DNA from: an uncultured Ruminococcus sp.
GTDB taxonomy: Bacteria > Bacillota > Clostridia > Oscillospirales > Ruminococcaceae
Assembly (NCBI GenBank): GCA_900556055.1
Contig: USNJ01000006.1
Location: forward strand, 1-24,327
Direction of reading: 5' to 3'
DNA length: 24,327 bases
Every line of letters begins with the position of its first letter. Position 1 is the first letter of the stretch. Under the pieces are notes generated by a model. It made no database searches. It had not been told where the DNA came from and saw only the letters and a program-made list of their open reading frames with translations. Shown one piece after another: positions 7,465 through 15,825 of this stretch. Made by a program: the position numbers and the translations under genes.

Positions 7465-10092
7465 ATGGCAAAGAAAACAGAAGAAGCAGTTCAGGTAAGC
7501 ACTGAGGAAATGATAAACAAGCTCGTTTCCAATGCATCAAAGGCTCTTGACGAATATATGAAGCTCGATCAGGAGCAGGTCGATAAGATCGCAAAGGCTA
7601 TGGCTCTTGCGGGACTTTCCGCACAGACGGAGCTTGCAAAAATGGCAGTTGAGGAAACAGGCAGAGGCATTTTCGAGGACAAGGTAACAAAGAATATCTT
7701 CTCCACTGAATATATCTGGCATTCCATAAAATACGAAAAGACCGTAGGCGTTATCGAGGATAATGTTGACGAGGGATATCTTGAGATCGGCGAGCCTGTC
7801 GGGATTGTTGCGGGCGTTACTCCCGTCACAAACCCGACATCGACAACTATGTTCAAGTCGATAATCTGCGCAAAAACAAGAAATCCGATCATCTTCGGCT
7901 TCCATCCGAACGCTCAGAAATGCTCAGTAAGAGCCGCTGAGATCGTAAGAGATGCCGCGATCGCCGCAGGCGCACCGGAATACTGCGTTCAGTGGATCGA
8001 AACACCGTCCATCGAAGCAACAGGAATGCTCATGAACCACCCCGATGTTGCAACTATCCTCGCAACAGGCGGCCCCGGCATGGTAAGAGCCGCATATTCC
8101 GCAGGAAAGCCCGCACTCGGCGTAGGTCCCGGAAACACTCCCTGCTATATCGAAAAGACCGCAAAGCTCAAACAGGCTGTAAACGACCTTATCCTGTCGA
8201 AATCCTTCGATAACGGAATGATCTGCGCATCGGAGCAGGCTGCGATAATCGACAGCGAGGTGTATGACGAGGCAGTTAAGCTGATGAAGGATCAGGGCTG
8301 CTGGTTTGCACCCAAGTCGGATATCGACAAGATAAGAGATGTTGTCATCAATGTCGAAAAGATGGCTGTTCAGCCCTGGGTAGTAGGTCAGTATCCGTGG
8401 CAGATCGCAGAAAAGGCAGGCATCACTATCCCCAAGGAAACAAAGGTGCTCTGCGTTGAGCTGTGCGGAACGGACGCAAGCAAGTATCCCCTTGCGCTTG
8501 AAAAGCTCTCGCCCGTACTTGCTGTCGTAAAGGCGGATTCTGCCGACCACGCATTTGAGCTTTGCGAGGAAATGCTCAAACACGGCGCAGGCCACACGGC
8601 TGTTATCCACACGTCCGATGACAAGCTCGCCGAAAAATACGGCGAACACATGAGAGCAAGCCGTATCGTTGTCAACTCCCCCGCTTCCTTCGGTGCTATC
8701 GGCGATGTATATAATGTCATCGCTCCGTCGCTTACCCTCGGCTGCGGCTCGTACGGAAAGAACTCCGTATCCGAGAACGTGACCGCAAAGAACCTCATCA
8801 ACCGTAAGAAGGTAGCGAAAAGGAGACTTAATATGCAGTGGTTCAAGATCCCCGAGAGAATTTACTTTGAACCCGGTTCGGTGCAGTATCTCGCAAAGGT
8901 GCCTGATATCCACAGGGTAATGATCGTTGCCGATCCCGGAATGGTTCAGTTCGGATATGTTGACAGGGTGACATATCAGCTTGCGAAGAATGCAAACAAG
9001 CCCGCTGTCGAGATATTCAGCGAGGTCGAACCCGATCCCGACCTGACAACCGTTCAGAAGGGCGTTCAGGTCATGAACCGCTTCCGTCCCGATGCGATAG
9101 TTGCGCTGGGCGGCGGATCTGCAATGGACGCTGCAAAGGCAATGTGGCTCTTCTATGAAAATCCCGACGCTGATTTCATCGGCATGGCTCAGAAGTTCAT
9201 GGACATCAGAAAGAGAGTTTACAAGTTCCCGAAGATGGGCAAACTCGCAAAGATGATCTCCATTCCAACAACATCGGGAACAGGCTCCGAGGTCACAAGC
9301 TTTGCCGTTATCTCCGACAAGAAGAACAACATGAAGTATCCTCTTGCCGACTACGAGCTTACTCCCGATATCGCTATCATTGATCCCGAGTTCGTTTATA
9401 CCGTGCCTAAGGCATCTACCGCATTTACGGGACTTGATGTGCTTACACACGCTGTCGAGGCTTATGTTTCCGTCCTTGCCAACGATTATACCGACGCTCT
9501 CGCCCTCCACGCAATAAAGTTGGTATTCAACTATCTGCCGTCCTCCTACAAGAACGCAGATCAGCTGTCAAGAGAGAAGATGCACAACGCTTCCTGCATT
9601 GCAGGCATGGCATTCACAAATGCATTTCTCGGCGTAAACCATTCGCTTGCGCATAAGCTGGGCGGTGAATTCCACATTCCGCACGGACTTGCAAATGCGT
9701 ATCTCCTGCCGCACACTATCGAGTATAACGGAGAGCATACACCCACAAAGTTTGCAGCATGGCCGAAGTACGATCACTATATCGCTCCCGAACGCTACTG
9801 CGACATCTCGAAGATGATGGGCTTTGTTTCTCAGGATGCATCTCCCGAAGAGGGTGTTAAGGCGCTTGCCGATGCAGTGAGAAGCCTTATGAAGGAGCTG
9901 GACGTGCCTCTGTCCATCAAGGAGGCGGGCGAAAAGGACAAGCGTTCCTACATTGACCCCGTCGTTTACGAGAATTCACTTGAAGATCTCGCATACAAGG
10001 CGTTCAACGACCAATGCACGACCGCAAACCCAAGACTTCCGAGAATTGATGAGCTGAAAAAGCTTTATATGCTTGCTTATTACGGGAAGTAA
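7465..10092 (+). CDS. adhE: Bifunctional acetaldehyde-CoA / alcohol dehydrogenase AdhE
   Basis: An 875-residue two-domain enzyme that reduces acetyl-CoA to acetaldehyde and then to ethanol, oxidising two NADH. The N-terminal aldehyde dehydrogenase half holds the catalytic Cys in NGMICASEQA (C254). The iron-dependent alcohol dehydrogenase half begins near residue 455 (MQWFKIPERIYFEPGS) and contains the GGGSAMDAAKAM nucleotide motif, PTTSGTGSEVTSFAVI, and the four expected iron ligands D658 and H662 (GLDVLTHA), H726 (GVNHSLAH) and H740 (FHIPHG). AdhE normally forms long filaments called spirosomes. Length is typical. The frame extends to TTG 7447, but that codon sits just before the ribosome site AAAGGTGG; ATG 7465 is the better start. 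The gene is monocistronic, ending at a strong terminator. Confidence 0.96.
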   Translation: MAKKTEEAVQVSTEEMINKLVSNASKALDEYMKLDQEQVDKIAKAMALAGLSAQTELAKMAVEETGRGIFEDKVTKNIFSTEYIWHSIKYEKTVGVIEDNVDEGYLEIGEPVGIVAGVTPVTNPTSTTMFKSIICAKTRNPIIFGFHPNAQKCSVRAAEIVRDAAIAAGAPEYCVQWIETPSIEATGMLMNHPDVATILATGGPGMVRAAYSAGKPALGVGPGNTPCYIEKTAKLKQAVNDLILSKSFDNGMICASEQAAIIDSEVYDEAVKLMKDQGCWFAPKSDIDKIRDVVINVEKMAVQPWVVGQYPWQIAEKAGITIPKETKVLCVELCGTDASKYPLALEKLSPVLAVVKADSADHAFELCEEMLKHGAGHTAVIHTSDDKLAEKYGEHMRASRIVVNSPASFGAIGDVYNVIAPSLTLGCGSYGKNSVSENVTAKNLINRKKVAKRRLNMQWFKIPERIYFEPGSVQYLAKVPDIHRVMIVADPGMVQFGYVDRVTYQLAKNANKPAVEIFSEVEPDPDLTTVQKGVQVMNRFRPDAIVALGGGSAMDAAKAMWLFYENPDADFIGMAQKFMDIRKRVYKFPKMGKLAKMISIPTTSGTGSEVTSFAVISDKKNNMKYPLADYELTPDIAIIDPEFVYTVPKASTAFTGLDVLTHAVEAYVSVLANDYTDALALHAIKLVFNYLPSSYKNADQLSREKMHNASCIAGMAFTNAFLGVNHSLAHKLGGEFHIPHGLANAYLLPHTIEYNGEHTPTKFAAWPKYDHYIAPERYCDISKMMGFVSQDASPEEGVKALADAVRSLMKELDVPLSIKEAGEKDKRSYIDPVVYENSLEDLAYKAFNDQCTTANPRLPRIDELKKLYMLAYYGK

Positions 10093-10107
10093 TAACGCAT
10101 AAAAATG

Positions 10108-10147
10108 CGGCACACAGGAATTCCAAATTTTCCTGTGTGCCGTTTTT
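10108..10147. terminator. Strong bidirectional terminator between adhE and the 42-residue ORF
   Basis: A perfect 13-bp stem (10108-10120 with 10130-10142, CGGCACACAGGAA on the left arm) has a 9-base loop. It is followed on the + strand by TTTTT (10143-10147) and preceded by AAAAA (10101-10105), so it can stop transcription from both converging genes. Confidence 0.9.
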
Positions 10148-10274
10148 ATTCATCTTCCTGCGAATTATTATTGACCTGCTCATTTATGAATTCCGTCCAC
10201 GCTTTTTCAAATTCAGGATCGTCTTTCTTCTGCTTTTCAATAATATCATTCACATTTATTTCTTTGAACGGCAT
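10146..10274 (-). CDS. Small protein (42 aa) resembling the N-terminus of HigA/XRE-type antitoxins
   Basis: A 42-residue ORF starting at ATG 10274 and ending at TAA 10146. A good ribosome site (GGGGAG, 7 bases upstream) supports translation; the in-frame ATG at 10280 is too close to that site. The segment IIEKQKKDDPEFEKAW recalls the leading helix seen before the HTH domain in many HigA-like antitoxins, which usually continue into a recognition domain. Here the protein ends in a polar NNNSQEDE tail with no HTH. It lies 64 bases beyond the mcrC stop, with a hairpin between. It could be a genuine small protein, an antitoxin remnant, or a small partner of the McrBC-like pair. I see no separate promoter. 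Confidence 0.5.
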   Translation of the reverse strand: MPFKEINVNDIIEKQKKDDPEFEKAWTEFINEQVNNNSQEDE

Positions 10275-10302
10275 AAGCATACTCCCCTTTGCAAATCTCA
10301 CC

Positions 10303-10332
10303 AAAAACAGCCGATGCACCCTGCATCGGCTG
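10303..10332 (-). terminator. Terminator of the mcrBC-like operon
   Basis: A perfect 11-bp stem (CAGCCGATGCA 10308-10318 with TGCATCGGCTG 10322-10332) has a 3-base loop and is followed on the - strand by TTTTT (10307-10303). It lies immediately after the mcrC-like stop codon. T-rich sequence on the other side may allow bidirectional use. Confidence 0.85.
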
Positions 10333-10338
10333 ATATTT

Positions 10339-11634
10339 TTATTCCGGGATATCCTTCAGTATGTTCCAGAGACCTCTTCTCATCTCACGGAGATCAAACA
10401 GCTTCAGATCCGACTGTGCGCCGTCCGACATTACCGCAGATGAATCACGCAGCTTATCGTTGAAGCCGTCATATTTCGGGCAGATAACTATTATCCTTAC
10501 AGGCAATGTGCTTGACGAATACGCATATCTGTGCGCAAGCAGGAAGCACGCCTCGTTCATTGCGATCTGCTGAGGATCGCTCGTTCCCGTCAGGTCCTTG
10601 TAATGGAATCCGATAATGACCTTTTTTCCGTCGGACGGACGCTTCATGATGATGGAAGGACGTGCCTTTATTCCGAGCGGCGGACGGTTCAGCAGATGGA
10701 TATATCTGTTGACCACACGGTACTGACAGAAATTCGTCTTGAGATGATCCTCAGTTCTGTCGCACACATAGCTTGCTATAAGCCTCTGCATCGGGAACAT
10801 CGCCGCCTGTGTGACGATCTTTCCGCTTATGACAAACGGGCTTTTTCCGAGCAGGAAAATTTCGCACCACGCCATTGCGCCGTTATAGAAATCCATGCTT
10901 CGGTCCTTGATTATATTCTTGAAATCACGCTTGTAATTGGTCGAATACTCAACATTGCAGAACGCTTCTATTATCATCTGGAGAAGGTTTTTGCTCTGGA
11001 GATTGAGCGTCTTTTTCAGCAGGAACTTCGCCGTCGATTTGATGAGCTTGTTTTCCGCACGGTTAGGGCTGTACTCGTCATATTCGACGAAAAAACGCTC
11101 CTTATGCGCAAAATTTTTCTTGACGTGTTCGCTGTGCAGCGTCTTTCCTCTCAGGAAATTTACGTTGTCCTGAGTCGGAAGATATGCGGATTTCAGACCG
11201 TTTTTCATGATAAAAAGAACTTCGTTTATAAACATTCTGACGAACATCTCGAAAACGTTCATGTCGCTCTTTTTCAGTTCGAAATGGTCAAGCAGCTTTA
11301 TCGGCATATCGGTAAAGGTACTTAGCATATCCATTATCGCAGAACGTGAGCGTATTCCGCAGAATATTTCTATCTGAGTTCCGTCGCAGAGGGTGATGCT
11401 GCCGCTGTATCTGTCCGGGGCGATGACCTTTCCCAGACCGCTTACCTCGTTTATCCTCATGAACATTTCAGATGTGCCGTCGGCATTGGTCTGGACGTGC
11501 TCCCTCAGGAACTGTTCAAGGCGGTCAAAAGCCGATTCGGGCAGAGGTATGCAGCGATCGGAAGCGGCTGCCGAAACGCCTCTTGTAAAGAAATTAGCCT
11601 CGGTAACTGCGTACTGACTGTTCAGGTGAAGCAC
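10339..11634 (-). CDS. McrC-like protein with a degenerate nuclease motif
   Basis: A 431-residue protein of the McrC family, normally the endonuclease subunit of the McrBC modified-DNA restriction system. The family core EYDEYSPNRAENKLIKST is well conserved. The C-terminal PD-(D/E)xK motif is not: in E. coli McrC the catalytic residues are a PD aspartate and a D-x-K, while here the corresponding positions read RPS (S327) and GFHYK (G342, H344). Both acids and the lysine appear replaced, so I predict no DNA cleavage; this rests on a by-eye alignment. The start is uncertain: GTG 11634 has the AAAGAGG site directly against it, and CTG 11625 would have better spacing. It is 10 bases downstream of the mcrB-like gene, clearly one operon. 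A fold-based search could reveal a shifted active site. Confidence 0.82.
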   Translation of the reverse strand: MLHLNSQYAVTEANFFTRGVSAAASDRCIPLPESAFDRLEQFLREHVQTNADGTSEMFMRINEVSGLGKVIAPDRYSGSITLCDGTQIEIFCGIRSRSAIMDMLSTFTDMPIKLLDHFELKKSDMNVFEMFVRMFINEVLFIMKNGLKSAYLPTQDNVNFLRGKTLHSEHVKKNFAHKERFFVEYDEYSPNRAENKLIKSTAKFLLKKTLNLQSKNLLQMIIEAFCNVEYSTNYKRDFKNIIKDRSMDFYNGAMAWCEIFLLGKSPFVISGKIVTQAAMFPMQRLIASYVCDRTEDHLKTNFCQYRVVNRYIHLLNRPPLGIKARPSIIMKRPSDGKKVIIGFHYKDLTGTSDPQQIAMNEACFLLAHRYAYSSSTLPVRIIVICPKYDGFNDKLRDSSAVMSDGAQSDLKLFDLREMRRGLWNILKDIPE

Positions 11635-11644
11635 CCTCTTTCCA

Positions 11645-12655
11645 TCAGATTTTCAGATAAGCATTTACATTCATGAATGCGTCGTCGTTGATGCGGTAAA
11701 CATCGTTTCCTTCGAGATATACATCAGCCGCCTTGCCGAATATCTCATGATAATCGACATTAACGACCTGAACGAACTGCTCGTCCTGCTCCTTGTTGAC
11801 ATCTCCGAGAACAAGGCGGATCTTGTCATAATCGTCATACAGATACTCCTGGAGCAGCGGAACGATAGCGTTCTTGAACACCTTTGCAAGGCTCTCAAGC
11901 GTAGGCTCGTTCTTTACGGGCATGAAATAAGCATGTCCTATCATATGGTCACGGTCGCAGAGGATCTCGACTCTCTGGTTGATGAGCGAGAATATTCTCT
12001 CGATGTCGATACCTTCAACCGTAAGGCCATGGAAAAGGTCGGGGCGGGGCATCATTTCAATAAACTCGAAACGTCTGCGGAGCGCCGTATCCATCATTGC
12101 GATAGAACGGTCAGCCGTGTTCATTGTTCCGATGATATGTACATTGTTAGGGATACCGAAAGTCTCCTTGGAGTATGCAAGCTTTACCTGAGCTGCCTCA
12201 ACCTCGCCGAGACGCTTTGAAGGTTCGATCAGCGTGATAAGTTCACCGAAGATCTTGGAAATATTGCCTCGGTTGATCTCATCTATGATGAAAACAAAAT
12301 CATCGCCGGGATGATCTGCGGCATTGTAGCAGAATTCCTGGAAAATACCCTTATCAACGGTATAGACCATTTCTTCCTTACTTGTACGCTCACCTCGCTC
12401 ATTCATCGACTGAATGAATACAGGCTTGATACCTTCTACGAATTCTTCGTAGCCGAAGGACTGATGGAACGTTGTGAATTCAACTCTGCGGTAAACCTTT
12501 CTCAGGTCGTTGTAGCGATCGAGAAGAAGGTCGTAATCCTCCTGCATAACACGCTCGATAGGAAGATTGTAGATTATGGACACTGCGTAAGCCACGGTGT
12601 GGTAGGTCTTACCTGTTCCCGGAGGGCCGTAAAGAATAATGTTCTTGGCTGCCAA
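11645..12655 (-). CDS. McrB-like AAA+ GTPase without an N-terminal recognition domain
   Basis: A 336-residue McrB-family AAA+ protein. McrB binds modified DNA with an N-terminal domain and uses GTP to assemble rings and drive the McrC nuclease. Here only the motor is present: Walker A GPPGTGKT occupies residues 10-17, almost at the N-terminus, followed by [16 protein letters not shown], Walker [11 protein letters not shown] (D125, E126), the McrB signature MNTADRS (178-184) and the LRRRF arginine region (193-197). I chose TTG 12655 because GGGAG precedes it by 8 bases; the frame extends to TTG 12670 but contains no ATG. The promoter at 12710-12738 would start transcription near 12703, leaving no room for a missing domain. 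mcrC follows after 10 bases. Confidence 0.9.
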   Translation of the reverse strand: MAAKNIILYGPPGTGKTYHTVAYAVSIIYNLPIERVMQEDYDLLLDRYNDLRKVYRRVEFTTFHQSFGYEEFVEGIKPVFIQSMNERGERTSKEEMVYTVDKGIFQEFCYNAADHPGDDFVFIIDEINRGNISKIFGELITLIEPSKRLGEVEAAQVKLAYSKETFGIPNNVHIIGTMNTADRSIAMMDTALRRRFEFIEMMPRPDLFHGLTVEGIDIERIFSLINQRVEILCDRDHMIGHAYFMPVKNEPTLESLAKVFKNAIVPLLQEYLYDDYDKIRLVLGDVNKEQDEQFVQVVNVDYHEIFGKAADVYLEGNDVYRINDDAFMNVNAYLKI

Positions 12656-12709
12656 ATGAAACACTCCCAACAGATTTGTATAGTCTTTAACTGATTTCCA
12701 ATATTTTTT

Positions 12710-12738
12710 ATTATATCACATATGCCGAAAAATTTCAA
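12710..12738 (-). promoter_or_regulatory. Promoter of the mcrBC-like operon
   Basis: On the - strand TTGAAA (12738-12733), 17 bases, then TATAAT (12715-12710). It points into the mcrB-like gene about 48 bases before the TTG start, and lies between that gene and the terminator of the upstream DUF4830-like gene. Confidence 0.8.
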
Positions 12739-12761
12739 GTTTTTTCTTATCCGATCCCAAC

Positions 12762-12797
12762 AAAAAAGCGCAGACGACGCATTGCGGTCATCTGCGC
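12762..12797 (-). terminator. Terminator of the DUF4830-like gene
   Basis: GCGCAGA (12768-12774) pairs with TCTGCGC (12791-12797), extended by GAC/GTC after one mismatch, and on the - strand is followed by TTTTTT (12767-12762). It isolates the mcrBC-like promoter from upstream transcription. Confidence 0.8.
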
Positions 12798-12802
12798 AGA
12801 TA

Positions 12803-13435
12803 TCATCTCATTGAACTGTGCGGTGTGACGGCTGTTGTTTCCGCAGCGGGAGGTGCTTCGGTCACAGCGGAAGACGTTTCGGTGACAGCCGCCGTTTCGC
12901 TTGCGGTCGTTTCGATAACATCTGTTTCCGTTTCGCAGGACGTGGTTTCCGAACAGCCGAATTTGTCCGTGAGATCGGCAACATTTCCGCTCAGCAGAGG
13001 CACGGTAAAGCCGTTTTCTATCGTCTGATTTATGTCCGCAGCGACAAGCCTGTCATTCACGAAAACAAGATTCGCCGTGATATTTTCGGGATAATCGGGA
13101 TAATTCAGCACTGTATATGTAAATATCTCCGCTTCTTCACCCTTGTATTTTTCAAGGTCAAAGCCCTGCTGCTTCTGAAGCTCATTGTACGAATTATAAG
13201 CATCATTGAATTCCGAGGGGATAAGCACCTTTTCCTGCTCAATGGGGTCGGGTGCGACTATCCAGCCTGCTTTGTTCAGGAACACAACTCTCTGCGCATT
13301 GGAATTCATCGTCAGTGCTTCGTCCAGACAGTTTTCTTTGTCAGCTCTCAGAAATACCCAGATGATCGCCGCTGCGATCACAAGTATCACCAGCATAATA
13401 ATTGTTTTCTTTTTATCTTTCGGTTTGCAGGTCAT
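12803..13435 (-). CDS. Membrane-anchored DUF4830-like protein with Thr/Glu-rich tail
   Basis: A 210-residue protein with a lysine-rich N-terminus (KPKDKKK), one hydrophobic segment (about residues 11-29, IIMLVILVIAAAIIWVF) and no lipobox, so probably a single-pass anchor with the rest outside. The middle part (RVVFLNKAGWIVAPDPIE, LIPSEFNDAYNSYNELQKQQ, FDLEKYKGEEAEIFTYTVLNY) matches my memory of the DUF4830 domain found in Clostridia, whose function is unknown. The last 50 or so residues are low-complexity Thr/Glu/Ser/Ala, like a flexible surface tail. The frame extends to ATG 13468, but ATG 13435 has a perfect AAAGGAG 7-8 bases upstream (13449-13443) and was chosen. It is a single gene with its own terminator. 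Confidence 0.75.
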   Translation of the reverse strand: MTCKPKDKKKTIIMLVILVIAAAIIWVFLRADKENCLDEALTMNSNAQRVVFLNKAGWIVAPDPIEQEKVLIPSEFNDAYNSYNELQKQQGFDLEKYKGEEAEIFTYTVLNYPDYPENITANLVFVNDRLVAADINQTIENGFTVPLLSGNVADLTDKFGCSETTSCETETDVIETTASETAAVTETSSAVTEAPPAAETTAVTPHSSMR

Positions 13436-13449
13436 TAAAAACACTCCTT

Positions 13450-13769
13450 TACAGTGATCGGGCAGCATGGCGTTCCCGTCTTTTTATAAAGGATATGCGG
13501 ACATCTCCCGCAATAGAACAAGCTTATCTCTTTATAACAGCTGCTGCGATATTAATACTAAAAACCCATTGAATTATGGGAATCTCTCACCGCAAAACCG
13601 CATATATCAAAGCTTTTGCGGCGATTTCTTCTCCATAATTCTAATGGTTTTTATTATAAGGAAACGCCAAAAACATATCGGATTATGCTTTTATGCATAA
13701 CAATGTTCAAATATCATAGATCATAACATCTCCGACATGAATTTTATATGCATATATTACGTAAAATCC
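13450..13769. other. Intergenic region between divergent genes
   Basis: About 320 A+T-rich bases separate the DUF4830-like gene from the LacI-GGDEF promoter. I see no credible gene. An inverted repeat CCGCAAAA/TTTTGCGG (8-bp arms, near 13592-13627) and a short CCCAT/ATGGG hairpin are present. On the - strand TATAAA next to CTTT near 13483-13490 could serve as a -10 for the DUF4830-like gene, but its spacing to TTGCGG is about 19 bases, so I do not assign it. Confidence 0.4.
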
Positions 13770-13817
13770 TTGACATTCACATACCGCCATGGTATAATAT
13801 AAAAAGGTATAAATACC
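13770..13817 (+). promoter_or_regulatory. Consensus promoter with paired ATACC/GGTAT operators
   Basis: TTGACA (13770-13775), 17 bases, TATAAT (13793-13798): full consensus. Four half-sites surround it: ATACC 13781-13785 and GGTAT 13791-13795 form one dyad (5-base gap) over the spacer and -10, and GGTAT 13806-13810 with ATACC 13813-13817 form a second dyad just after the start of transcription (about 13805). The arrangement suggests a repressor covering the -10 and the initial transcribed region. Because the promoter lies within the longest open frame, the ATG at 13748 cannot be the start used by this transcript. Confidence 0.8.
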
Positions 13818-13843
13818 ATAAAACCACGAGGATGCAAACACCT

Positions 13844-15736
13844 ATGTTCAAAGGAAAAAAGGCTGATTACAAGCTTCTCGGCATCTGCCATTCAAAGGTC
13901 ACGAATGAAGATGTCCGAAACACTGTTGATTCGATATGTTCAAAAGCAAATGAGGACGGCTGGAAGGTTCTGCTGTTCAGCTCATTTTCCGACCTCTTCA
14001 AAAATACCAATGAAACCAAGGGCGAAGCAAGCATTTACCGGCTCGTAAATGCGGAAATGCTGGACGCTCTTGTTGTCATGTCCGAATCCATACAGAATGA
14101 CGAAGTGTCGCGGATACTCATCGACTATGCACGCAGCGCAGGCATTCCCGTGCTGACAGTGGATAAGGAATTTGAGGATACGCCCTGCATCCTTTTTGAC
14201 TATACTACCACCTTTGAAAAGATCGTCCGCCATGTTATCGAGGATCACGGCTGCCGCAAGGTCAATTTTATAGCGGGATTCAAAGATAATCCATTCTCAG
14301 ATGAGCGCCTTGACTGCTATAAGCGTGTGCTTGCCGAAAACGGTATTACATATGACGAAAGACGAGTAGGCTACGGCAACTTCTGGGAAGGTCCTACGGT
14401 CGAAGCGATGGATAACTTCATGAAGAGCAGCCTGCCATTCCCCGAAGCTATCATCTGCTGCAACGATACCATGGCTATAACCGTATGCCAGTATCTTTCC
14501 GACAGAAAGGTCAGAGTCCCCGACGATGTTATCGTAACTGGATTCGACGGGATCGAGCTGGAAAGATATTACCGTCCCAGAATAACAACTGCTTCCGTCG
14601 ATTTCGCATCAATAGGCATCGAAGCGATGAATATGATCGAAACAGCAAGGAACGGCGGAACACCTCCGCACATCGTAAGGATACCGTATAAAATGCGTGT
14701 TTCACAGTCCTGCGGCTGCGAAAATATAAACTCCGAGGATCCCTGCGACAAGATCCTTGAACTTTATAAGCGTGTTAATTCTTCCGCACAGCATGAAAGC
14801 TTTATGCTAAGCTATCTCAGAAAAGCTGCGGAATGCGGCACGCTTAAAGAGGTCGCTGATGTAATGTCGCATTACGGCGACTACTGCGAATGGTTCTGCG
14901 TAAATACCGACCTTTTTGAACTGAAGAAAAGCAAGGAACGCTACCATGATATATTCACCGAAACTTCAAACGCCTTTATGGTGAGATTTTTCGATACAGC
15001 CAAGACCGACGGCATTCTGTTCCCGACAAGAGAGCTGCTGCCCGATCTCGAGACTGCACTTGAACGCCATGATATCCTATTTTTCTCACCGCTCCATTTC
15101 AGGGAAGAAGTTATGGGCTACACCTGTGCTGCGATAGGCTTCACCGAATCGGTATTCTCGAACCGCAGAAGATACATAACCAACACAACTCAGATACTTG
15201 AAAACCTTATAAACCGTGTCCGTCTTGAACGTGTGAACGCCGAGCTTGCAGAAATGCATATCCGAGATCCGCTGACGGGGCTTTACAACCGCAGAGGCTT
15301 CTATAAACGGGCAGAAAAACTCTCGGTGGGAGGTAAAAAGGCATATGTTTTCTCGATAGATATGGATTACCTAAAATATATCAACGACAACTTCGGGCAT
15401 AACGAAGGCGATGCAGCAATAAAGGCAGTTGCGTCCGCACTCCACGCAAACGGCAGGGACGAGATATGCTCACGCTTCGGCGGAGATGAGTTCACCGTCA
15501 TTGGCTTCGGCGATGATAAATATCCCGAAGAATACGTAAAAAAGGTCAGAGAGCGCCTCAACGAATTCAATGCGGCATCAGGAAAGCCTTATAAGGTCGG
15601 CATAAGCTGCGGCTGGGACGAAATACACCCAGAGGTCAGCGCAGATGTCGAGAATTTCATAAGAACCGCCGATTTCAGAATGTATGACGACAAGCGCAGG
15701 CGAAAAAAGAGCAGAGATTACCTCGGAACAAGATAA
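13844..15736 (+). CDS. LacI-type ligand-binding domain fused to a GGDEF diguanylate cyclase
   Basis: A 630-residue soluble protein. Residues about 10-290 form a periplasmic-binding-protein-like fold of the LacI/PurR effector type (for example EAIICCNDTMAITVCQYL, VRVPDDVIVTGFDGIELERY, PRITTASVDFASIGIEAM), but there is no helix-turn-helix before it and no signal peptide. A middle region (about 300-450) leads through a signalling helix to DPLTGLYNRRGF (D475) and an intact GGDEF at 546-550. The RxxD inhibition site is not evident. The architecture suggests a cytoplasmic sensor that makes cyclic-di-GMP in response to a small ligand, perhaps a sugar. The ATG 13844 start has GAGGA upstream at somewhat long spacing; ATG 13832 overlaps that site, and ATG 13748 lies before the promoter. 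Confidence 0.88.
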   Translation: MFKGKKADYKLLGICHSKVTNEDVRNTVDSICSKANEDGWKVLLFSSFSDLFKNTNETKGEASIYRLVNAEMLDALVVMSESIQNDEVSRILIDYARSAGIPVLTVDKEFEDTPCILFDYTTTFEKIVRHVIEDHGCRKVNFIAGFKDNPFSDERLDCYKRVLAENGITYDERRVGYGNFWEGPTVEAMDNFMKSSLPFPEAIICCNDTMAITVCQYLSDRKVRVPDDVIVTGFDGIELERYYRPRITTASVDFASIGIEAMNMIETARNGGTPPHIVRIPYKMRVSQSCGCENINSEDPCDKILELYKRVNSSAQHESFMLSYLRKAAECGTLKEVADVMSHYGDYCEWFCVNTDLFELKKSKERYHDIFTETSNAFMVRFFDTAKTDGILFPTRELLPDLETALERHDILFFSPLHFREEVMGYTCAAIGFTESVFSNRRRYITNTTQILENLINRVRLERVNAELAEMHIRDPLTGLYNRRGFYKRAEKLSVGGKKAYVFSIDMDYLKYINDNFGHNEGDAAIKAVASALHANGRDEICSRFGGDEFTVIGFGDDKYPEEYVKKVRERLNEFNAASGKPYKVGISCGWDEIHPEVSADVENFIRTADFRMYDDKRRRKKSRDYLGTR

Positions 15737-15742
15737 AAATTG

Positions 15743-15809
15743 ACCGTCCCTGCGGGATATGCCGCCGATAAAGTCTTTATCGGCACTTCCCGAAGCGGAC
15801 GGTTTTTTT
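15743..15809 (+). terminator. Compound terminator after the LacI-GGDEF gene
   Basis: An outer stem ACCGTCC (15743-15749) with GGACGGT (15797-15803), a middle GGGA/TCCC (15754-15757 with 15788-15791) and an inner 9-bp GCCGATAAA/TTTATCGGC hairpin around a GTC loop are followed by seven Ts (15803-15809). The ribosome site of the next gene begins right after the T tract, so that gene depends on read-through or on a promoter I could not see. Confidence 0.88.
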
Positions 15810-15825
15810 GAAAGGAACATCGGCT

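Noticed and set aside
7924..9510. 528-codon open frame on the - strand antisense to adhE
   Set aside because: It lies wholly inside adhE, whose motifs are complete, and its translation is Cys/Ser/His-rich without recognisable domains. It is a codon-bias shadow.
13748..13843. N-terminal extension of the LacI-GGDEF protein from ATG 13748
   Set aside because: A full-consensus promoter (13770-13798) lies within it, so the mRNA begins after this ATG. The extension also has no ribosome site and no domain character.
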